This document shows, piece by piece, positions 57,680-64,000 of a stretch of 64,000 nucleotides of DNA. The position numbers and the translations under genes were made by a program. The stretch is taken from positions 22,964,635-23,028,634 of the forward strand of contig CM041294.1 of NCBI GenBank assembly GCA_023052935.1, written 5' to 3'. The notes beneath the pieces are model-generated. The model made no database searches, was not told the origin of the DNA, and was given only the letters and a program-made list of their open reading frames with translations. Position 1 is the first letter of the stretch, and every line of letters starts with the position of its first letter. The DNA is from Piezodorus guildinii (Eukaryota > Arthropoda > Insecta > Hemiptera > Pentatomidae).

Positions 57680-57996
57680 AAATAAATAAATTTTAAGCTG
57701 TTCAATTTTAATTGTTGTCCAAATTTCGCTACGAACTTTTCGGACAACCCAATATATTCTTTTAAAAACGTCTTAATAGCGATCATAATAACTGAAAATG
57801 ACGCAGACGAAGTCGCGCGCAACAGCTAGTTTTCAATAATAACAATTAGGAATTAACATAGCCCTTATCTACAAAAGGAATCTTACGCCAAGTGAGACAA
57901 ACTAAGAAAGATATTTAGGTTAAAGAGAGCTGTCGAGCGAGCCGCAGGCGGTACCAAAGTGAGGGAGATAGTAGAGAGTTGACACAACTATTATAA
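57680..57996 (-). repeat. Inverted duplication, left arm (copy of 58529-58884)
   Basis: A 317-bp reverse-complement copy of the right arm carrying, in order, the first about 70 bp of a mariner, a Helitron 3' end (CTAG at 57826-57829) and about 165 bp of unique DNA. It lacks 37 bp present in the right arm. It is inserted between two perfect 39-bp direct repeats (57641-57679 and 57997-58035). Confidence 0.88.
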
Positions 57997-58058
57997 TACT
58001 GAGCCATGTCCAAGCATAAACTCTATGCTTTAGGTTTATGCTTGGACATGGCTCAGTA
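57997..58058. repeat. Perfect 24-bp-stem hairpin
   Basis: 57997-58020 and 58035-58058 are exact complements (tactgagccatgtccaag...) around a 14-nt loop. It is the centre of the palindrome that joins the two hammerhead cores. Confidence 0.9.
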
Positions 58059-58060
58059 AG

Positions 58061-58100
58061 GCCCTGATGATGGCTCACAAGCTTGAGCCGAAACGTTGGC
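58061..58100 (+). ncRNA. Hammerhead ribozyme-like core, best preserved (PLE family P1)
   Basis: GCC, CTGATGA, perfect stem GGCTC-acaagctt-GAGCC, then GAAACGTTGGC. All conserved catalytic bases of the two boxes are present; GTT before GGC is an acceptable cleavage triplet (NUH). Helix I is only three pairs and helix III two, matching the minimal PLE type. Downstream sequence equals that after 12357-12396. Confidence 0.68.
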
Positions 58101-58175
58101 AATATTAAAAAATGACTGACTCCTGATTATTCCACCTATAAGAGTTTCTACAGTCGACTATACATCCTCAATATA

Positions 58176-58528
58176 AAAACTATTTTATTTCTGTTTGCGT
58201 ATTTGATGATACACCCGTGGTTTAAGAGTATTCCGATGCTGTCTTGGACAATTAGTTTTCCTCGTGACGAGGTATGTGGTAACCGACTGCTAGAGAATAA
58301 AATTAATTAGGCGAGAGAGTGGGAAAAGAAGACCCAGCGGTGTAGTTGATAGTCGGTAGTTAGGCGTCAGTTGACCATATAGGGCTCAAGGGAAGGCAGT
58401 ATATTAGGCGAGGTGTGGTATTTGAAACAATCAAGGTGTTAAATAACTGACTGCTCCGCTCCCAAGACAATTAACAGTCCCTCCGGGTTGGTAATTATCC
58501 GCGGCGCCTCCTCTTTCTTCTCCTCCGG
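58176..58528. other. Unique, GC-richer block
   Basis: No frame or repeat; more complex than its surroundings (gacccagcggtgtagttg, ggtaattatccgcggcgcc). Confidence 0.35.
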
Positions 58529-58884
58529 ATTATAATAGTTGTGTCAACTCTCTACTATCTCCCTCTAGTGTCAGTCATCTACCTCCTTGGGAGTTGATAT
58601 TCACTTTGGTACCGCCTGCGGCTCGCTCGACAGCTCTCTTTAACCTAAATATCTTTCTTAGTTTGTCTCACTTGGCGTAAGATTCCTTTTGTAGATAAGG
58701 GCTATGTTAATTCCTAATTGTTATTATTGAAAACTAGCTGTTGCGCGCGACTTCGTCTGCGTCAATTTCAGTTATTATGATCGCTATTAAGACGTTTTTA
58801 AAAGAATATATTGGGTTGTCCGAAAAGCTCGTTGAGAAATTTGGACAACAATTAAAATTGAACAGCTTAAAATTTGTTTATTTA
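58529..58884. repeat. Inverted duplication, right (source) arm
   Basis: Unique DNA 58529-58733, Helitron 3' end 58734-58808, mariner start 58811-58884. Here the Helitron and mariner continue to their own other ends, so this is the original locus. Confidence 0.85.
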
Positions 58885-59567
58885 ATCAACAAAATAGTTA
58901 CAACCGTCAGCGATCACTCTTTCCCAACGCCTTGAAAGGTCCATTATCCCTTTTTTCCAAAAATCACTGTTCTTTCTCCTGAAGAACAATAAAAGGTCCG
59001 TTCTGACGTCATCTTCTGAAGTGGATAAGTAGGATTTCCCTTGTAGAAAATTTTGGACAGAATGGAAAAGATGGAAACTAAAGGAGCAATGTCAGGAGAA
59101 TACTGCGGGTGAGGTAAAACCTCCTATCTAAACAGTAATTCGTGGATTGTTTGCAAATGACCATCATAATATCCTCGATTTCAAGAGTTGAACTCCGGCC
59201 AGCCCGGGGTTGGTCCTCAAAATTGAAATCTCCTGATCTAAACCGTGAAAACCACTTCTGAACCGCGCTATCAGCAATTGAATAGCTGCCATTCACGGAA
59301 CGGATCATTCTTACAGTTTAGGCTACGTTTTTCCCTTTTGTAAAAAAGAACAGCATATTATGCCGAAAATGAACTGAATCGTCACTCATGTTGGTTTGCA
59401 ATAAACTACACTACTGTGCCTTAATAAAGACGAATCCAATGTGTAAATATAGTTAATTCTATAAAGATTAAATGCATATAAATAAACATTAGTGATTCAT
59501 TTTTAGTAGAAAAAACAGAAGGTAAATTTTATTTTAAAAATCTCTACCAACTTTTCGGACGACCCAA
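58811..59567 (-). mobile_element. Mariner of a second family, internally deleted
   Basis: TIRs TTGGGTTGTCCGAAAAG and complement cttttcggacgacccaa; TA at 58809-58810 and 59568-59569. Minus-strand transposase remnants: A-V-Q-K-W-F-S-R-F-R-S-G-D-F-N-F and D-Q-P-R-A-G-R-S-S-T-L (HTH and linker), then a jump to the C-terminal end (F-K-A-L-G-K). The catalytic core is missing. Confidence 0.9.
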
Positions 59568-59639
59568 TATTTTAAAGTATTTCTGCGTAAATGATATTTT
59601 TGGTTTTATTTTCTAGTGGCAGAAGAACATACTGATTTT

Positions 59640-59750
59640 CTCCGCAACCCGATCTTGACGTAAATCGATTCCTACGTGTTTAAATGATTGCCCATGTGAT
59701 TTATTAATTGTTACGGCAAAAGATAACAACGGGAAATTGAATTATTGTAA
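59640..59750 (-). pseudogene. Helitron helicase C-terminal remnant
   Basis: Minus strand reads LLSFAVTINKSHGQSFKHVG then I-D-L-R-Q-D, the helicase motif VI neighbourhood of Helitron Rep/Pif1 proteins. It ends soon after V-A-E-K-I-S. The Rep domain and the rest of the helicase are deleted. Confidence 0.82.
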
Positions 59751-60054
59751 AATTAAAAGGTAAATCATTTGGAATCGTTGGGATTCGAGCTCAATTTTCC
59801 CTGTTTTCCCCAGATTTTGGACTGATTCTTCGGTCCTATTGGTCGCTGCGTGATGTTATATAGCCTATAGCCTTCCTCGATAAATGGACTATCCAACACA
59901 AAAAGAATTTTTCAATTTGAACCAGTAGTTTCTGAGATTAGCGCGTTCAAACAAACAAACTCTTCAGCTTTATAATATTAGTATAGATTATAAACCTTTG
60001 TAATCGACCAAAAACACGCAATTACTTCACAGAATACACCGCGAGTTATAAAAA

Positions 60055-60545
60055 AAAAAAATCAGTTAATATTTACAGACGGGTCAAAAACTGATAATGG
60101 TGTGGGTTGTTCTGTAGTAATTGGCACAGAACTTATTCGATACTCGTTACCAAATATTTTTATAATCTACTCAGCAGAGTTGTTTGAAATAATGGTAATA
60201 TTATCCTCAGTATTCTCAATCATAGGTCTGGAAATTATGTAAATAGAGTGTAAGCCTAAAATCGATGTCATAGTTATATGTAATAATAATTGCTCTTATT
60301 TAAATCTGTTAGTAATTTAATTTTCCCCTGCACGTCACCTATTGGATTGGTAAACACGAAACATTTGGAACGGAATCCAATGATATCATTAAATTTAAAG
60401 TTTATATATGGATTAAATATATCAAGTAAGCAAGTTTTTGAAGGTACCGCTGCCTTAGAAAAGCTGCCGATCAAAAACATAGCATTACAGTACATAGTAA
60501 AAAACTACAACCCTTAAAGTTTCTTGGGTTCAGTAATATAAATGG
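60055..60545 (+). pseudogene. LINE RNase H domain fragment (I/R1-like)
   Basis: F-T-D-G-S-K-T-D-N-G-V-G-C-S-V-V (the TDGS motif with catalytic Asp), S-A-E-L-F-E-I (catalytic Glu), then, in a shifted frame, C-T-S-P-I-G-L-V-N, a decayed form of the H-x-G-I-x-G-N motif. It has no adjoining RT. Confidence 0.75.
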
Positions 60546-61313
60546 CATACTGTATATAAATCAACGGTTGTGACGAGAAGTGAATTTGACCAGTCATTCT
60601 CAACCGCAAGGTTATGTATGCTAAGAATTAAGTTAATCCGTTTTATTGTCTGCTCGTGCTCTTACGACCACCCAATGGCATTCTTCCAATATTCTTTACT
60701 TCCCCGCTGACGAAAGTTTGTTGGAAGCTTTGTTTACTTTGTATCACTCCACTTCAAATACAATCTGGTTTGATTAGCGCTGCTATTAAGTGTTACTTCT
60801 TTATTTATAGAGCTGCTTAAATTCTAGTGACTGGACAATAGTAATGTGTAAAACATGATATTAGCTGAAAGTTTAATAAAAAGCACCATATAAGGGGGCG
60901 TATGAACTCTTTGCAGTGAGCTCGGCGGAAGCTGGGATTTGTCGAGCAATGTTCTCTTTTGAAAAGGCTTGGTGTGTGTGCCAGTGAATATATTACTTCT
61001 ACCTTAGCCAGGTTTTCAATATATGTCGTCAAGCTCTTCTGCCTTATCATTCCCTCTTGCGAAATTCTATTGAGATCGCTAGATCATATCGCCTCTATAG
61101 GTTACCTGGGGTCTGAATACCATCCTATATAGGAGTAGTTTCCTTTGGGATTTGAGATTCGGGTTGCAATAAACCTCTTTAAATTCAAAAAAAGTCTTTC
61201 ACGAGCTCTCCGAACACGTAATTATCTGGCCACATGCCAGAGAAACCGAACTCGTGAATTGTATCTCGCGATATTCTACGTAACTTTCTTATTAGTATTC
61301 GTATTAAAAAAAA
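60546..61313. other. Unique intron sequence
   Basis: Nothing recognised. Confidence 0.4.
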
Positions 61314-62205
61314 TCTGGTGCGGGCAACACACTACTTTCACTTACCTCCATTTTTAAAACCAATACAAGAATTTTCGATACAGTTAGAGATAAAAATGAG
61401 TGAAACTATTAAAGAATTAATTAAATTGTTTTTCGGTAGAAACTTGTGTTTTATTAAATAATCTATTATGTTATTATCTAAAACAATCAGTTAATTTTAT
61501 CCGCTTTTCATCACTATCTACTAACTTTTAAAAGCTTGTGTATGAGATAATATTTTTTTCTAAAATCTCAAGCTTTCTAACGGTATATCATACATGTATA
61601 TTATTGTTCTTATGTTCAAAAACGAAAAATTGCATTAAAAAAATATTTTTTCTGTTTTCTCCTTTAGTTGGGTATCGAATTATTCAATTTATATATTTAC
61701 CTGTTCTTCATCAGTGGTAACAAGATAATATAGTTGTTATAGAATATATATATAGAATCAACAAAATTAAAGTTACTTTAGAGAAAGAAAATTTAAAATA
61801 TCGGCATTTAAGCCCTGTCAGACCATTTTAATCAGAATGAAACCTACATGATATTAAAGCCTATTAACTTTTATATTGATATAGCCAGTTTAATCAAAAT
61901 CGTAGGAACCGTTTTCGAAAAAAGGTGTAAAATGCATGGTATAAAGTGGCTCTTCTGGTAAGCTCATTTTGATGGAAAAGGATTTGTAACGTCTCGGGTG
62001 TAGATTTCTATTAAATATGAAATTTCTGTTTCATAGCATTTACCGTTTCCGCCCGGGAGTTACCACACACACACACAGACCTTTTTGCGGGACTTGGTTA
62101 TCTCGACTCAGAGGACCCTAAAATGTGTATTTCCATTAAAAACTGGAATTCGAAAATTTTCGCTATCGTAATACTTTCCCTTACTATATATATTAAGTGA
62201 AAGTA
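61314..62205 (+). mobile_element. HINE-like repeat, copy 19, full length
   Basis: 5' TCTGGTGCGGGCAACACACT at 61314, 3' hairpin ttactatatatattaag and tgaaagta ending 62205; 892 bp, colinear with 8656-9550. Best pair for measuring divergence. Confidence 0.88.
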
Positions 62206-63498
62206 AAAAATAAAAATAATCGAGATATAATAATTTCTTGCTCCCTACCTCTATTCTCCTGAACTTGTCAACTGTCTCTGTGATAAGTTAGTTCTCTGGG
62301 TTTGGCTGGGATTTAAAAGAAAGTTTTGTATCTCGATTGCAAAGCTGAAGAATCCGAATCGAATCTTATTCGTATTTTTTACGTTATTAGCCTTACCTGT
62401 CTATGCTTAGGTACACAGTTACCTTATAAACTGTGGGTTACCAGGTTTCAGTGGGGTTTCCTCGGAAACAATTTTAGGAGCCCTACGGAAACTTTGTAGG
62501 TACAGTTTCACTTCGCAATAAGTAATAAATTAATTTATGATTGGGAATTAGATTCTCGAAATAAATGAAAAAAATTGTGGTTAATTTAATACATTATTAA
62601 AACAACGTTAGCTAAAGGTAATTTTAATTACTTTGAATCAATATGAAAAGTGGTTGCAGTTATACATACATATATTCTCTGGCGCTTCCTTTGCATATTT
62701 CTAACTTACGCTTTCAGTAACTTGATAATTGACAGGTTTATTATATTTAAGAACACGTTGGAGTTTATTGGAGACATCAATATCAATATATACCGTTCGA
62801 ATGGTCTTGGACGTAGAAATAGATCCAACCGGCCTTTTTTTCCTCAACAAAACACTGAGATGTTTAGAATAAGGTCTTGTCGAGATCTCCGGAATATTTT
62901 CCCCTGTGTCGTATTGAATTCCCGTCGGCCTAAGGTTGTTGACTGTTGTGTCGCTTCGTTTTACGAGTCCTGTCTAACTGCCTTCTCCCCGGCTATGTCA
63001 CATGTCCTTCTTCCCTATTCTCTATTCTACTTTTATATGCAAGTGTATTTTTCCTAGGCCAGCTGTATATGTTTATATATATATATTCATGTGTAGAAAT
63101 CTTTAAGGTCGTTTTTATATATGGTCTTGACTTTCATCCGCGATATATACGATTCTGTAAATAGTAGATATGCGGAGTATGAAAAAAATTGCCTTGTTCC
63201 TTGGTACCCACAATCCGTTCTGCTGGTTACTAGGAAGAAGGCTTAGGTCACCAGTGTAGTAAGTTCCTGAACCTAAATGTTTTCGTGTTTTGTTTTTTGC
63301 ATGGTCTCATAGTTTTTATGCATTACTCATTATAACTATTTTTAATTCATAGTAAAAACTGTGGAAACTACATTCTGTGCTCCTTTCCATTTAATCACCT
63401 AACTTTGTCTAGGCTTGAAATTTGAACTATGTTTATTCTTAAAAATGATTATATTTATGTCATGTATTGTATGTACATATCTATATGTATGTGTAAGA
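62206..63498. other. Unique intron sequence
   Basis: A 135-codon open stretch (62650-63057) has no recognised domain. Nothing else. Confidence 0.35.
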
Positions 63499-63543
63499 GG
63501 AGCCCGTGGCTGAGTGGCAGCGCGCAAGTCTCTCATGCTAAAG
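63499..63543 (+). repeat. SINE family B, tRNA head only
   Basis: gaggagcccgtggctgagtgg followed by ctctcatgcta: the A-box half of family B, then unrelated sequence. Confidence 0.7.
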
Positions 63544-63558
63544 TTGTTGAAAAATTTG

Positions 63559-63785
63559 CTGTAACATGCATATACGTATCTAAAATATGACATTTCACTT
63601 TTATAACATTTATGGTTTTCCAGATAGAGTTACCATATACACATACACATTGAGAACTTATTGCATGTCTAGGTCATTTTGACTCAGGGAACCCTAAATT
63701 GTGTATTTCCGGTGAATCGCACGACTTTGATGATCGTGATACTTTCCCTTATTATATATTTCATTTATAGTAAAGTGAAGGTAAA
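63559..63785 (+). mobile_element. HINE-like repeat, copy 20, diverged 3' fragment
   Basis: aaatatgacatttcacttttata, an interrupted CA tract, gactcagggaaccctaaa, and a hairpin variant ending agtgaaggta. Confidence 0.65.
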
Positions 63786-63894
63786 AATACAATTTAGCGG
63801 AAAATACCTGTGGTTCTTATTTAATTCAAATCTTTCATTAATTTTGGGACACCCTAGTGTTGAAATTTGGATGGCTGGTGAATTTTTAACTTAA

Positions 63895-64000
63895 TTTTTT
63901 TCTTATTCAAATGATTAAAAATCTCCCTCCAATTCCTACCCTTTTTCTGAATAATAATCCGATACAATTCCATCAATCTATCAAAAACCTTGGAATAACC
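63895..64000 (+). pseudogene. CR1/Jockey-type LINE RT fragment, cut by the window edge
   Basis: P-I-P-T-L-F-L-N-N-N-P-I-Q-F-H-Q and I-K-N-L-G-I-T, the same stretch as 41195-41285. It continues beyond 64000. Confidence 0.8.

Larger units (their letters stand above)
58734..59987 (-). mobile_element. Canonical Helitron, internally deleted, with nested mariner
   Basis: Minus strand 5' end A|TCTATACTAATATTATAAAG at 59987; 3' end ...caacagCTAG|T at 58734 with a GACGAAGTC mini-hairpin just before it. These are the classic Helitron termini, in the A/T target dinucleotide. The mariner at 58811-59567 interrupts it. Confidence 0.85.

Noticed and set aside
58811..59567. Functional mariner transposase
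   Set aside because: The catalytic core is deleted and frames are broken; the same holds for M1 to M4.
62650..63057. 135-codon frame
   Set aside because: No similarity recognised; composition changes within the frame.
1..64000. CRISPR array, integron or prophage
   Set aside because: Direct repeats are microsatellites or dispersed transposons; no spacer structure and no prokaryotic genes.

Overview
The window looks like AT-rich, repeat-saturated intronic DNA from an invertebrate, most likely an arthropod. Pointers are a split protein-coding gene with GT/AG introns, mariner, Jockey, CR1-like and RTE LINEs, Penelope-like elements, Helitrons, tRNA-derived SINEs and long (TA)n tracts. The species cannot be named from sequence alone. 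I see no bacterial-style genes, operons, CRISPR arrays or functional RNA genes.

Host gene: two short exons on the + strand (819-894 and 47364-47395) read as the start of the phosphatase domain of a DUSP11/PIR1-type RNA 5'-phosphatase. The first encodes VPGTRFIAFKVPL. The second is a 32-nt microexon whose phase and peptide continue it. If correct, almost the whole window is one intron of about 46.5 kb plus part of the next, and the catalytic exons lie beyond the right edge.

The rest is transposon strata. (1) About twenty copies of one family of about 0.9 kb have the layout of Helentron-associated (HINE/DINE-1-like) elements: 5' TCTGGTGC, subterminal inverted repeats CACTTACC/GGTAAGTG, a (CA)n tract and a 3' TA-rich hairpin. 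(2) Penelope-like relics occur in several families, with inverted arms carrying hammerhead-ribozyme cores; one has long inverted repeats and a 198-aa GIY-YIG reading frame but no reverse transcriptase. (3) Internally deleted mariners. (4) LINEs: CR1/Jockey-type RT ends, RTE 3' ends, an RNase H fragment, and a Jockey element that keeps an intact gag-like ORF1 but has lost RT. (5) Four tRNA-derived SINE families, one with an unusual poly(T) tail. (6) A decayed canonical Helitron with a helicase remnant.

Layout: 1-900 first exon and flanks; 2.1-5.4 kb HINE split by a Penelope-like element; 7.5-14.5 kb HINEs, a TIR element and a hammerhead pair; 14.5-20.6 kb mariner, SINEs, LINE and foldbacks; 20.6-25.5 kb mostly unique DNA plus HINEs; 25.5-29 kb HINE interrupted by a Penelope-like element, a hAT-like MITE, a LINE end and (TA)n; 29-44 kb SINEs, RTE and CR1-like LINEs and HINEs; 45-47.4 kb LINE with nested mariner, then the microexon; 51.9-55.9 kb a three-level nest (Jockey in HINE in mariner); 57.4-60 kb a hammerhead palindrome, an inverted duplication and a Helitron containing a mariner; 61.3-62.2 kb a full-length HINE; the right edge cuts a LINE.
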